Shown piece by piece: positions 22,961-35,038 of a stretch of DNA of 64,000 nt (position 1 is its first letter; each line of letters starts with the position of its first letter). The stretch covers positions 8,834,608-8,898,607 of the forward strand of contig CM067075.1 in assembly GCA_033980235.1 (NCBI GenBank), read 5' to 3'. The position numbers and the translations under genes were made by a program. The notes beneath the pieces are model-generated. The model ran no database searches. It saw only the letters and a list, made by a program, of their open reading frames with translations, and was not told where the DNA came from. This stretch comes from Diadema setosum (taxonomy: Eukaryota > Echinodermata > Echinoidea > Diadematoida > Diadematidae).

Positions 22961-25176
22961 ATGTGTCCTTTCTCTGTCTCCGCTCCTCCCCAATTGGGTA
23001 TCTAGACTTCACATTTTATCCATCATGTCTACGACCATATTTCTCTCGTTCAATACTGTATCTTTTTAACACATTATTTCCTTTTGTCCTTCACATTATT
23101 TGTGCTTCATAAAGGTAAAGTATTCTACAATTTATTTGAGTCCTTTGTTGTTCATTTATATCTGTTTTGGCTATGGAATATTCAAAAGCATTAAATTGCT
23201 ACAATGTACATTATGTAAATCTCCAACTGATTCTTGAATTGGAAACATATACTAGAAGATTTAAGTTTCTGTTCCTCTCTCAAACTGGCAATTCTTTTGT
23301 AAAGTCCTTTTCTGATTTTGCACAGATCTTAATGAACTAAATCATTTCCATCAAATTTGTCTTCAATGTATACAACGTATGACACCGAGCAAAATTTGGA
23401 GTTGTCAAAATTCAATGAGAACAAATTGCAATTTCTACAGCAAAGTTACCCCACAAATAATATCCTGATTAAAGTCATTGGAACCTAAAACTACATGCAA
23501 TCTTCCTATTCCCCATCTTATTATGGTGATGAGGGTACATCATATTACAACACATTATTTTTTTTTCCCTCCTCTCGCCAATTTCAATACTCCTGGCATT
23601 AACCACGTCCACACTGCATTTACAAATAGGGCAGCAACCCAATTTCTCATATTTACAATCACCATAATTCAGGTCTCTTCTTTCCTGCCGCACTACACAA
23701 GTGCCCATTATGGATTGCGTTGGGAGTGAAAAGTCATCAAGATTTGATGCATACACTCAATATGAGCACGGATTTAATTGCAGGGCAAACACCTTGAGCG
23801 CTAATCATATTCTAGCATTAAAAGCCAAAGGAAAGACACCGTTTCCTGGAAAGCATATTTTAATGGCGAGCACGCAAAATTGCACTGGTATTTTCCTTGA
23901 CATCATGCCATGACATACACAATGTAGTATAGTCTGATTACAAATATGTTTAGAACTCAATCCACCAAAGCATTAACGCGTCACCTGGGGAAACCTGGCA
24001 CAAAGCCTATGCTATTATTCACAACGGGAAGGTGGCAAGTATCTCAGACACACACACACACACACACACAAAAAAAAAAATGTGTGCATATTCAAAGTAA
24101 TATCAACGTCAAAGAATACATAGATAATAATATAGCTAATGTTCAGTTCTAGCAAAGGGTCCTGAAGGCCTACAGAAATCACTTTGAGCAATGACATCCG
24201 GTTTCGTGACCAGTAAACCTTGAACGCTCTCTGCGGAAATGAAATTTCTCCCTACACGTGCATTAAGCAGTGAGCTTCTATTTTACTAGACAGAAGCGTT
24301 ACAATATTCCATGCACACTGTACCATGTTTGTAGCACATTCCACAGCAGAGATGGTGAAAACCGCATCCTGTTTCCATCTATTCCACGAGTGCGTTCGGT
24401 GAACTCTTTCAATTGTGTGTGGGGGTGTGTTTGCGTGTGAACCTTACCCCCCTTAGGAAATCTTATTTTGAGTTTGATATGGTTTGATTCCAAGTTGTTT
24501 GGTTATTTTTGGAATAACCCCCTTGTCTCTATTCTACTGACAAAAAGGAAACTGGCCTGTAGTTCTTCCCACACAAAGATTTTTAGGGATTATATCATAG
24601 ATGTGCCGAACGCAATGAATGCGGTGATAAAGGGTAAGACTAATGCTGGTAAAAATGGATTTTTACCACAATATGCACACGTCTTGTGCACAGAATTAGA
24701 AAGCAACCATCCACTTCCACAAAATGGTCCTAGGGAGTAGACTTTAAATCTAGCTCTTCTCTCGCTAATTTTTATCACTGATCCATGGCAATCTACTGTT
24801 TGTTTGTTGTTGTTTTTGTGCTTGTAAATGATGCACAGTGTTCTAATAAAGCTGTTGCTTCAAGAAAAGAAAAAAAGAAAAGAAAATAGGCTTGCAACAT
24901 GAAACACAAAATGTCGAAAATACTGCATCACATACAGGTAACATCATGTGCTATCATTAGTTACCCCCTGCTTGTTCACAAAAATACTGGAAATATCTAG
25001 TTTGCTGACATATTCCATAAGGCACCAGACCATAGATATGTCATGTAGATATTTAATTCGTAAGAACAAGCAGGGGGCGACAATCTTATCTTTTCAGTGT
25101 AATTACATTGTTAAATTTTTTTATGAAAACATAGATTCCTAATTTCACATTTCAAAAACTCTGGTCACCCACCACT
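22961..25176. other. AT-rich DNA with microsatellites; no supported gene
   Basis: (CA)n lies at about 24049-24069 followed by poly(A). At 24855-24888 an AATAAA signal is followed within about 15 bases by an A-rich AAGAAAAG tract, which could be the 3' end of an old retrotransposed transcript. The frame at 24468-24740 just upstream is unrecognised and unsupported. Confidence 0.5.
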
Positions 25177-25389
25177 TACTGTACGAGCTGAAATTTTCGC
25201 GTACAGATATTTTCGCGAATTGCTACTAGGAGGACATTTTCACGTGTTGTTAATTTCGCGGTTGCGAGGTCTAACTGTACTTATCGTTCGCACGTTGTTA
25301 TTTTCGCGTGTTGTTATTTTCACAGTTCAAAGGCGATTCGCGAAATTCACGAAAATAAAACCACCGCGAAAATTTCAGCTCGTACAGTA
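25177..25389. mobile_element. 213-bp CGCGAAA-type palindromic MITE
   Basis: Terminal inverted repeat TACTGTACGAGCTGAAATTT mirrored at 25370-25389. The interior is packed with TTTTCGCG/CGCGAAAA words and a TTGTTATTTTCGCG direct repetition. No coding. Confidence 0.85.
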
Positions 25390-25973
25390 TGCTTGGGTTG
25401 TTGTTGGTTTTTTATTCATTTCTTTCATATACACTATAACTGACTGCTGTAGTATAGCGTTGCTAGGGAGTAGAAATTTATAACAGTTCAAGTGCACCCA
25501 GCTGCAAAGCATGCAAATGAACAATATAAACAATACTGAACACCAACTACAATGGGAGCAATGACCTAATTCACAAAAATACAGGAAATATTGTATGGTT
25601 GATTGGCCAACGAGATTACAGAATTCATCATCACTAAAAGATAATCTACCTTACATGACACACAAGATTGCTAGTGAGAGCGGCAACAACTGTGAAGCAA
25701 TAATATTACTACCAATAACCATTTCTAACAATCTAAGAAAAATAATGACATGATTCCAATTATATGTCACCTGCACTCAGTACAACAATCAAGCCCTGTG
25801 AAACCACCAAGACGATTTTTTTGTTGTTGCTTGCATCAATTCTTGAGTTTTTCAAGTCTTCCTTCACCGTTGCTCTCGTTGACTTCTACACAAGTGTGGT
25901 GATGAGAGGAGGTTATCTATGCAAATTAGATTTGGAGGCATCACCGAGGGGGTGGGTTGGAGGGAGAACTCAC
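25390..25973. other. No feature recognised (intronic if the minus-strand gene is real)
   Basis: No gene. Immediately downstream of the exon donor at 25973 the intron is unremarkable. Confidence 0.5.
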
Positions 25974-26086
25974 CTGGGCTGCTTCATCTTTCCACTGGTA
26001 GCCGCGGTTGAGCAGCAGCTTAATCACGATCTTGAGATCGCGGAACCCGTTAGCGCTTACATCGTAGTATGGCAGAGTGACAGACT
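25974..26086 (-). CDS. Internal coding exon of an unrecognised protein
   Basis: The minus strand shows an acceptor (TTGGTTCCTGTATTAATTCAG) ending at 26087 and a strong donor GTGAGT at 25973-25968. The 113-bp exon begins with 2 bases that complete a codon, followed by 37 full codons, so it leaves in phase 0. It is conspicuously GC-rich for the region. The peptide is SVTLPYYDVSANGFRDLKIV followed by IKLLLNRGYQWKDEAAQ: an extended/turn portion, then an amphipathic helix (about residues 16-25, LKIVIKLLLN) and an RGYQW turn. The LLLNRG piece superficially recalls an ankyrin helix, but the other ankyrin consensus residues are absent, so I do not assign it. The exon at 661-828 on the same strand starts in phase 0 and would splice in frame to it. 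Confidence 0.7.
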
Positions 26087-27549
26087 CTGAATTAATACAG
26101 GAACCAAATAAATTATCTGGATGTGTGAGAAATGGGGAGAGAGAGAGTGAGAGAGAATAAATTGGAGGATGAATACAAATGACAACTTTTGCATAATGCA
26201 AGACCAACGCAGTTAACCTAACTATATTAGTCACGAGAGTGCGAAATCCATCCGAGTGAAGAATTATGACGGCTAGATCACATTCGAACATTACGAAATG
26301 CCGCACCCACACCTTCTCTCAGTAAACAATCACATCACAGCCATAACACATCATAGCTATCAATTCTGGCTTGATGCAAAATGGCATACATATACATTAA
26401 CCTCTTTTCCAACAATCTCAGAGCCCATCATCCCCCCCCCCCCCATACACACTAGTAAGGTAATAAAGGAGCAGTATTTGTCAGCCACTCTGCACACTTA
26501 CTCGGCTGAGGAATACGATATCAATCTCGTGAGTTATATAAAAATCATCCATTATTTATGCATGCTCACTATACTTACGTCACGTAAACACTCTGGGATA
26601 AATTCAGTGCAAATACAATGATAGTTTTGGGTTTTGTTTTGTTTTGTTTTGTTTTTAAAGCAGGATATCATCCCTTTTTTTAGAATGTCCTCCCAGAATG
26701 TATATGCAGAGATTCCAAATGTAATCACATGTACACACATTTGATTGGAATGAACAGATGATTAGAACTGGTTGAAAAACCTGATTACAATAATTCTTCA
26801 ATTGACGGCCTCAAAATATGAATACATATATAGCAGGCATCATATTCTTAGGAGAAAATCGCTTTCAAACGAGACAAGACAGTAAGCCTCAAGATCTACA
26901 TTTACATAGAAATTACACAAAACATGCAAAATGCTATCTTCCTAAGATCTGAAAACATTCATACACAAGTCATGTGAAATGTGTTTGGTAAGACAAAAAA
27001 AAAAAAACAACAACTTGATAGTGAGTTGTGATCATTGAAAAAAAAACACAACAACAACAATGTCTACAAAATTCCAGGAGAATTTCTCTCTGCCTCTATC
27101 GAGACATTATTCATGTCCAGCAAACACACATGTTCCATATGAATTATACACTCACTGACAGCAATGAATTTTTCACACAGAAATGAGACTGACCCAACTC
27201 CCTGTATGACAAGAAGATGCCACTCAGTAGTGTTGTCTTTGTGCACGAACTCTTCAGGATTAAGGCAGAAGCATTCATGGAATTATGAAAGTACATTACA
27301 CAAAAATAGTGAAATACCTTTTGAGCACAAATTGTCAAGAAAAGGAGAGGTTACAGATATTAATCATTGTGCTGTATTTGTGGCAGGTAGAACAGATATG
27401 ATACGATTATGAAACAGTGAGAGGTAAATAATAATATTTAGGGACACGGTTTGGGTCAACACTGCACACATGAGGCATAAACACTCGGAAGCCAATTATA
27501 GTTGAGGCTGAGCATTAGCTGGCTGGCTTTGGGCTTGGTTGTAATGCCG
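26087..27549. other. AT-rich DNA without supported genes
   Basis: Contains poly(C) at about 26431-26443 and a TTTTG microsatellite at about 26630-26657. If 25974-26086 is an exon this is upstream intron or intergenic DNA. Confidence 0.5.
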
Positions 27550-27647
27550 CAGAGATGGCTACCAACTATTGGTCAAGAAGCAGGTACCATTGCATGCCAC
27601 AAAGATGGCTACCAACTATTGGTCTAGATGCAGTTACCATTGCATGC

Positions 27648-27649
<2 letters not shown>
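27550..27649. repeat. Two tandem 50-bp units next to a poly(A) run
   Basis: The units begin at about 27550 and 27600 and share AGATGGCTACCAACTATTGG and ACCATTGCATGC. A run of about 28 A follows at 27651-27678. Confidence 0.8.
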
Positions 27650-27682
<33 letters not shown>

Positions 27683-27723
27683 TTTAAAACTCAACCCTTG
27701 TGGGCTTTGAATAGGAAAGTGAA

Positions 27724-27891
27724 TACTGTAAAGCAAGATATTTTTGTGACATGAAATTTTTGTGAATTGCCACTGGCATTCAGTACATAGTGTTGACAAG
27801 AACTTTCGCAAGCAGTTTAATTTTGCAAATCTTGGCATTTGCGACATTCGCAAAAATTTAAAAGCTCTAGAACATTTTTGGTTTTACAGTA
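27724..27891. mobile_element. 168-bp palindromic MITE with TACTGTA termini
   Basis: TACTGTAAAGC at the left and GGTTTTACAGTA at the right. The interior has TTTCGCAAGC and CATTCGCAAAAATT words. It is related to the CGCGAAA-rich group and shares blocks with 17729-17980. Confidence 0.65.
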
Positions 27892-30646
27892 CATGCTGGA
27901 GTGCCTTTTTTGCTGAATGTAAAAATGTCTGGAAACTTGACTGTCAATGAATACAGATTACCTAATCCCCCCTAATCCTCACTGTGTCATCATGGTCTTA
28001 ATCTTGCAATGGGCTGTGGCACATTGTTATGAATAAGTGGGCTGAATATAAATTTTACAGCTAGGTCAAGTTTAGATGGATATACTGAATGCTGCTGAAA
28101 AAAGCTTGGCTAGTTAATGCAGACATATGTCTGGGCACATAAGTGGTCAGCATTAGATAATGCAATAGACTGTTGGTGTGGGAAGGAATATATAAAATAT
28201 TCTGACCATATGGTTTTGATGCTGTATATGATCAGGAGGTTTAAAGTCCATCGACTTTGTCTCAGGATTTTTAACACGTCCCCTCCATAGCCTTTCAAAC
28301 ACTTCGGATGGATAACTTTGTGTGTTCGCTCCCACGCCAGTCATTATCCATATAATGGCAGCTAATGATGAGGCAGGCACTTTATGAACTATAATTTTCT
28401 TCTATTTTCAGAGGGAAGATGATGTGGGAACCAGATGCACAGAGGCAAAGCTCTTGCAGTGGAGGAAACTGGAATCAAAATAGGACACATTCAGCATTCG
28501 GATTACCGCATCATAAATCCTCTTTGCACGACAGTCAATTTCATCGTTGGGGTGTCGGGCGGGAAGGAAAGTGATGATGGAACTTGGTAAAATCCCTTCT
28601 TATTGATGAGACTCTTATCATGAGATGGGCAAGTGTTATGGGGGGGGGGGGAGGGGAGACAGATGAAGTGGTCAGGCTTAATTTTCCAATTACCCTCTCG
28701 CCATCAGCAACACCCAACATCCATGTCCGTGCATGAAACAAGTATCTCGGCCCATACATAACGTAACCCAGTAATCTGGATATTAGCACACTTTATAGGC
28801 AGCATTATTGATCGAAACTATACAGCGTTCGAAAGAAAGAGTCTGAGAGAGAGAAAGTAGGAAGGAGATGGGGGGAGAGAGTGAGAAGACGAAACAGATA
28901 AATGGAAAATAGACAACAACAAAAAAAGGTGAGAGGAAAGAAACAGGTTGGTGGAAAGGGGAAGGTAGAGAGTGAGAGGGAAGACCACTGAAAATAAAAG
29001 AGGTCAGCACTCCACGTGGTTATCCTATCCATACCCTAATTAACGTAGCCTCATTAACATAGCCTGTTTTGCAAACACACCTCCTCCCACCCACACAAAT
29101 TAGGGTTCATGGGACTACACTTAATTACTACTAGGGTAAAAAGAGTTGTTTATATCCTATTACAGTGTACCTGGTGAAAACAATCACTAATGACCACTTA
29201 CCACCATAACTACAAGCCTAAACCAGTATTACTTACGCTAATATGTTTTTCACGATTTAGCTGACGATTTCATTACACAGTATCTTCCCACTGCGACATA
29301 GCTGAGCCCGTTGCTTATTCTCAGCTCCCCCCCCCCCCCCAACCTCTGTCGGGTTTTTTTTATTCATTTGCAGCAGATGCTCATTATGATTCATGACGTG
29401 CACGCGGGGAAAATTGCGGTGAATTGGCCGGCAGTGACCACTGCATCCTCGTGCCGTGGGTCAATTTACACGTCCACGCTCACAACAGCAGCTCCTCTTT
29501 TTCAATTTTGCAATGGTGGCGGCATGCGAGCATTCCATACCTGTGCCTCGTCTACAACACAGTGGCAATATTCAATGCACATGTTGTAACACAAGTGCTC
29601 TGACGTAATTCAAAGCAGCACCACAAGTGCGGAAATCATGTTCAGTTGTTGACTTCTGCTTTCAGCAATCTGCTGTCATCTTAATAGTTTGTTTGCTTTT
29701 TACCACTACATTCATTTGGTGGCATTGCCAATTTGACTGCTGATAATTGTCTGGATATAAAAATAGCACATACTTCTTCTTTCTTTTTAAAAGAGGAGGA
29801 ATATGATACATTACATTTCTGGAATACTAAATAGTATAATGCACTGGTGGTGATTTCAAGCATCTTGCATGAAGTAATAAATTGTCTGTAATATTCATCG
29901 AAAAAAGACATTTATTGAATAATTACATAATCAAGCAACAGCGGAATGAGAAAGACGGAGACAGAGAAAATTCAGGGGAGTAAAACCAACGCGATACATC
30001 GGATCATCACATTACACGATTGCAAAATGGCTCATTTTCCAGCAAAATAATAGTACTGAGGAAGGCAGCTGACGTACAGAATTTATGCTCATGACGCATG
30101 ATCATGACATTTAGGCTACAGTGTATGGATCTGGCAAAGTAACACCTACAATTGTACAGGGAAGCCATTTTCTTCATCTAATGGCTCCACTGTGTTGGTC
30201 CCCATCGCTATCAAGTGGCAGTCATAATGACCACATCACTACTCTCATAAGACAGTACTCGTAAGCACAAAGTATACTTCTAAAGAGAAAATCAGAATCA
30301 GAACAAAATTAGGATAACACAACCAGTCAAAAGATTACTATAAAAAAAAATAAAAATAAAAAAAAAATTGTGCAAAATATAATTAGAATTGTTGTTAAAA
30401 GACACAGCAGTACCAAATTTCCATGGTTTGGTGATCACTGTATAGATCTGCTTTAATCGCATTCACCTTCAGTAATTATTACATTTTAAAAAGTGATTCA
30501 GGGATTTGGTTATGTACAGACCAAAAGGCATCAATAGAGGTCAACATACATATTGATTGCAAGGATCTTTTTACGAGAAACGGACATAAAACATGTTTTT
30601 GTGACACAGCTGTTACTCAATGATGCTTGTATCCTATGCTTATACA
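27892..30646. other. No supported gene; several homopolymer tracts
   Basis: Poly(G) lies near 28640-28651 and poly(C) near 29328-29340. A GC-richer stretch at about 29395-29560 could be conserved non-coding DNA, but no coding frame with splice signals was found. Confidence 0.5.
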
Positions 30647-30664
30647 TTTAAGGGTCTGTTACAC

Positions 30665-31235
30665 TTAAAGGACAAGTTCACCTTCATAAACATAAGGATT
30701 GAGAGAATGCAGCAATATTAGTAGAACACATCAGTGAAAGCTTGAGGAAAATTGGACAATCGATGCAAAAGTTATGAATTTTTAAAATTTTTGTGTTGGA
30801 ACCACTGGAAGAGGAGACTACTAAGGCCTGTGATGTCATATGAGTACAACAGTATAAAGAAAATGCAAAGAAAATTCAACATATTTTCACTTTTTTCGCA
30901 TAATAAAAGAACACTTGACTTGCCTCTTTCTAAAGGCAATGGGAATAATATTACCCATAACATATAAATGTCAGTAACGAGTCAAGGGAATGTATACTTT
31001 TTTCAAACGATGAAATTTTGTGAAATTCTCTTTATATTTTCCTTATATTGTTGTACGCATGAGACATCATACACTGCAGTAGTCTTCTCATCCAGCGGTG
31101 ACTGCACAAAAACTTCAAAAATTCATAACTTTTGAACGGATTGTCCGATTTTCCTCAAACTTTCAATGATGTGTTCTACTAATATTGCTACATTCTCTCA
31201 ATCCTTATGTTAATGATGGTGAACTTGTCCTTTAA
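30665..31235. mobile_element. 571-bp TTAA-flanked foldback element, family C, copy 1
   Basis: TTAAAGGACAAGTTCACCTT mirrors the right end (GTGAACTTGTCCTTTAA). Arms of over 200 bp are imperfectly complementary, including TGTGTTCTACTAATATTG-type and GATTGTCCGATTTTCCTCAA-type blocks. The second copy is 58811-59377. It is flanked by a 15-bp direct repeat TTTAAGGGTCTGTTA (30647-30661, 31231-31245). Confidence 0.88.
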
Positions 31236-31245
31236 GGGTCTGTTA

Positions 31246-31919
31246 TTTTACAACTCCTCCACAGAAATGTTTTTTTTTTTCTTTTTTCTTTTTGGAAATA
31301 AAGGCCATCATAATTCCCTATCTACTGAGCCAATGAAAGTCACTCTCAATCCCAATTCAGAAAAGGTACGCTTGGCATTCCATAGGAAGCCATGCAATAT
31401 CACATTCCATGACATTTCAATATCGCATTGCATAGAATGCAACTTTGTCATCAAAACAGCTCATTTGACTCCACGCTGTTCCTGATGTATCATTCATAGT
31501 TTCACTAAATCTGTACGATAACATTAAATCATTTTTATTAAAAAAATGGCATTCTTGGAATAAATTTTCCCTTTTCTGATAAGACTCGTATATATTGTAA
31601 CATTGCCTCAATCTGTGGCAATTACTACATGAGATGTACAATGTATATTGTCACAAATCACATACTATAAAGGCACTGACATGACAAACCAACGTGCAAA
31701 CTACTGTGCAAAGAACTTTTCTCATGCTAAATATTTTTCACAAATCTAGTTTCAATTTGGTCACTATGTGTCTGTCTAATCTCTGTAATCTAAAATTCCT
31801 GAGATTTGATAAGATTGGATTTAATGTCTCAAATAAGCTTATTATCGTGAAGGCCCAACTATCATTTAATTTTCCCCCACTTACAGTACATGTATCTCAA
31901 CATTAATGTGTCCCTAAAC
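31246..31919. other. No feature recognised
   Basis: AT-rich, no supported gene. Confidence 0.5.
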
Positions 31920-32062
31920 CCTTTTAATAGTCCACTGTATTTATGTTCAGTAAGAGTATTAAGTTGTACTGCTCTTACATTGCAGAGACTTTTTATACTG
32001 TGTTGTATCTTCATTTGCTTTTGCATTTTTTGGTGAAAGAAAAATGAAATTGAATTAGATTA
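31920..32062 (+). mobile_element. Possible LINE 3' tail remnant
   Basis: TTTGCTTTTGCATTTTTTGG, then AAAAATGAAATTGAATTAGATTAAA: a 3'-UTR-like ending with a short degenerate ATTGAATT tail, comparable in style to 16790-17030. Weak evidence. Confidence 0.3.
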
Positions 32063-33473
32063 AATGCCAAAATATGATCACAGACAAGTTCATGATATTG
32101 AGGACAGGGAGGTAAAAATGTATGTATTTTTAAAGAGCAAAGAATAAGAAAATTACAGAATTCTACAGTTTTCCATGTTATAAACATGATTACATGTAGT
32201 TACATTATTTACAACTATACATTCTGCATACTCAAAATAGCTGAGGTCTAGTATTGAGCTGTATACAAATCTTCAATTAATTTCGAAATTGTACAATCAA
32301 ATGATAACTAAAATAATTGCATTTTTTATAAAAGCATATCTACGACTTTGTTGGGTCATTCGTTTATTTGTTGTGGTTTCATTTCTTTATGCCTTTTAGC
32401 GATCACATACAAGAACCAACATTTATGTAGGGAATAACTTGTATCTAATCACTTTGAACAGACAGGATAAGTTAAAATGACAATTTTTCATGGAATCAGA
32501 ATAGATCATAATATTTTATATTACAGTATAACTCTCAAGTAATGGCCCAATAGCAGACTGGTTTACATTTCTTCATTCAAATAGAAATATAGATCGCTTC
32601 TACATGTACATTTATGAAGAAACAAACTTTGCATTTAAATGACCAGTACCCCATACTACGTTTGACTTCAATTTCTCTGCCCTACACATGTAAGAGCACT
32701 TTGACTTAAGAATTCATGAATATATTGGGGGAAAAAAAAAAGAATTGTGGCTTCTGATTGTAAGAGTAGCCGCAGAAAAAGGGTACCATAAATGATGTAG
32801 ACATCTCAAGGCAAGAAGATGGAAAAAAAGAAAAGATCGCAGCAGCTGAAAACCAGAGGGCATTAGTTCTATCTCCTACGTCAAAACATATACTCATTAA
32901 GTGATTGCAGTGTTAGATGTACACATGTATGGAAAACTATACAATAACACAGATTCATTAGTATAGTGCTCATGACGTACTGTAAATCAAGGCTGCAGGC
33001 CCTAATAGTTGCTGGATCTATTTTACTTTTTCCTTTGTCTCCTTTAATTTTCTGATTAGGCATGATCATTTATATGTTATTTCAAGTTGCGGTTCATTTC
33101 ATCCAAATCCTGCTGAAATGATTTTACGAATTTAGGCTGAAAAGACTTGTGTCTGGAGTATTCCCAGTGCACACAATGAAGTAATTGCATACATCAGCTA
33201 TTATTAGAGTGGGGGCTGACCCATCGCGGAGTGTTCTGATGAGCTATGGATGCACCAATCTCACGAAAGATGCAAGAGCATGGGCAAAACACGCAATTAG
33301 TGCTTTCTTCCTCAAACCAATCATTTCATCAACAGCGTGTGCCAAACAGTCACACACACACACACACACACACTCACACACACAAACAAACATGATGTGC
33401 AATAAAATAAACAGTATATGCATACACACTTTTTAAGGCCAAACACACAGTAATTTTTTCCATTTACAGGATT
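32063..33473. other. AT-rich DNA, no supported gene; (CA)n microsatellite
   Basis: A (CA)n tract lies at about 33350-33383. The rest shows nothing recognisable. Confidence 0.5.
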
Positions 33474-33479
33474 AGATTG
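33474..33479. repeat. Left target-site duplication AGATTG
   Basis: Identical hexamer at 35039-35044, directly abutting the inverted-repeat termini of the palindrome-array element. Confidence 0.8.
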
Positions 33480-35038
33480 TACGAAAGACCATTAGTGCCA
33501 CGGAGAAAAAAAAAAAACTACTATTTCTACTAATCTGTTTAAACAGATTATAATCTGTAATAACAGATTACGGTATTTCTTCTAATCTGTTTAAACAGAT
33601 TACGGTATTTCTACTAATCTGTTTAAACAGATTACGGTATTTCTACTAATCTGTTTAAACAGATTACATTACTTCAACTAATCTGTTTAAACAGATTATA
33701 ATCTGTTATAACAGATTACGGTATTTCTACTAATCTGTTTAAACAGATTACATTACTTCAACTAATCTGTTTAAACAGATAATAATCTGTTATAACAGAT
33801 TACGGTATTTCTACTAATCTGTTTAAACAGATTATAATCTGTTATAACAGATTACGGTATTTCTACTAATCTGTTTAAACAGATTACGGTATTTCTTCTA
33901 ATCTGTTTAAACAGATTACATTACTTCAACTAATCTGTTTAAACAGATTATAATCTGTTATAACAGATTAGTAGAATTACCGTAATCTGTTATAACAGAT
34001 TATAATCTGTTTAAACAGATTAGAAGAAATACCGTAATCTGTTTAAACAGATTAGTAGAAATACCGTAATCTGTTTAAACAGATTAGTAGAAATACCGTA
34101 ATCTGTTATAACAGATTATAATCTGTTTAAACAGATTAGAAGAAATACCGTAATCTGTTTAAACAGATTAGTAGAAATACCTTAATCTGTTATAACAGAT
34201 TATAATCTGTTTAAACAGATTAGAAGAAATACCGTAATCTGTTTAAACAGATTAGTAGAAATACCGTAATCTGTTATAACAGATTATAATCTGTTTAAAC
34301 AGATTAGAAGAAATACCGTAATCTGTTTAAACAGATTAGTAGAAATACCGTAATCTGTTATAACAGATTATAATCTGTTTAAACAGATTAGTTGAAATAA
34401 TGTAATCTGTTTAAACAGATTAGAAGAAATACCGTAATCTGTTTAAACAGATTAGAAGAAATACTGTAATCTGTTTAAACAGATTATGGTATTTCTTCTA
34501 ATCTGTTATTACAGATTAGTAGAATTACCGTAATCTGTTATGACAGATTATAATCTGTTTAAACAGATTAGAAGAAATACCGTAATCTGTTTAAACAGAT
34601 TAGTAGAAATACCGTAATCTGTTATAACAGATTATAATCTGTTTAAACAGATTAGAAGAAATACCGTAATCTGTTTAAACAGATTAGTAGAAATACCGTA
34701 ATCTGTTATAACAGATTATAATCTGTTTAAACAGATTAGAAGAAATACCGTAATCTGTTTAAACAGATTAGTAGAAATACCGTAATCTGTTATAACAGAT
34801 TATAATCTGTTTAAACAGATTAGTTGAATTACCGTAATCTGTTTAAACAGATTAGTAGAAATACCGTAATCTGTTTAAACAGATTAGTAGAAATACCGTA
34901 ATCTGTTATTACAGATTACAATCTGTTTAAACAGATTAGTAGAAATACCGTAATCTGTTATTACAGATTATAATCTGTTTAAACAGATTAGTAGAAATAG
35001 TAGTTTTTTTTTCTCCGTGGCACTAATGGTCTTTCGTA
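33480..35038. mobile_element. 1559-bp non-autonomous element built from 52 copies of a 20-bp palindrome
   Basis: The left terminus starts TACGAAAGACCATTAGTGCC, and 33480-33570 (91 bp) is the exact reverse complement of 34951-35038 (88 bp) apart from the length of one A/T run (12 versus 9). The 6-bp duplication AGATTG flanks both ends. Between the ends, 33531-34990 consists only of TAATCTGTTTAAACAGATTA (35 units) and the variant with a TTATAA, TAATAA, TTATTA or TTATGA centre (17 units). Units either abut (16 junctions) or are separated by exactly 12 bp (35 spacers). The spacer is CGGTATTTCTAC-like in the left part and its complement GTAGAAATACCG in the right part. There is no coding frame. Perfect ends and perfect duplication indicate a young, mobilised element. 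The 6-bp duplication and TAC...GTA ends are compatible, from memory, with the IS3EU superfamily. Confidence 0.92.

Noticed and set aside
30752..31485. Frames overlapping the 30665-31235 element
   Set aside because: They lie in the arms of a palindromic MITE and are not shared as open frames by the second copy.
33531..34990. CRISPR-like array (regular palindromic repeats with equal-length spacers)
   Set aside because: Spacers are the same 12-bp sequence repeated, many repeats abut without a spacer, the array sits between transposon ends, and the DNA is eukaryotic.
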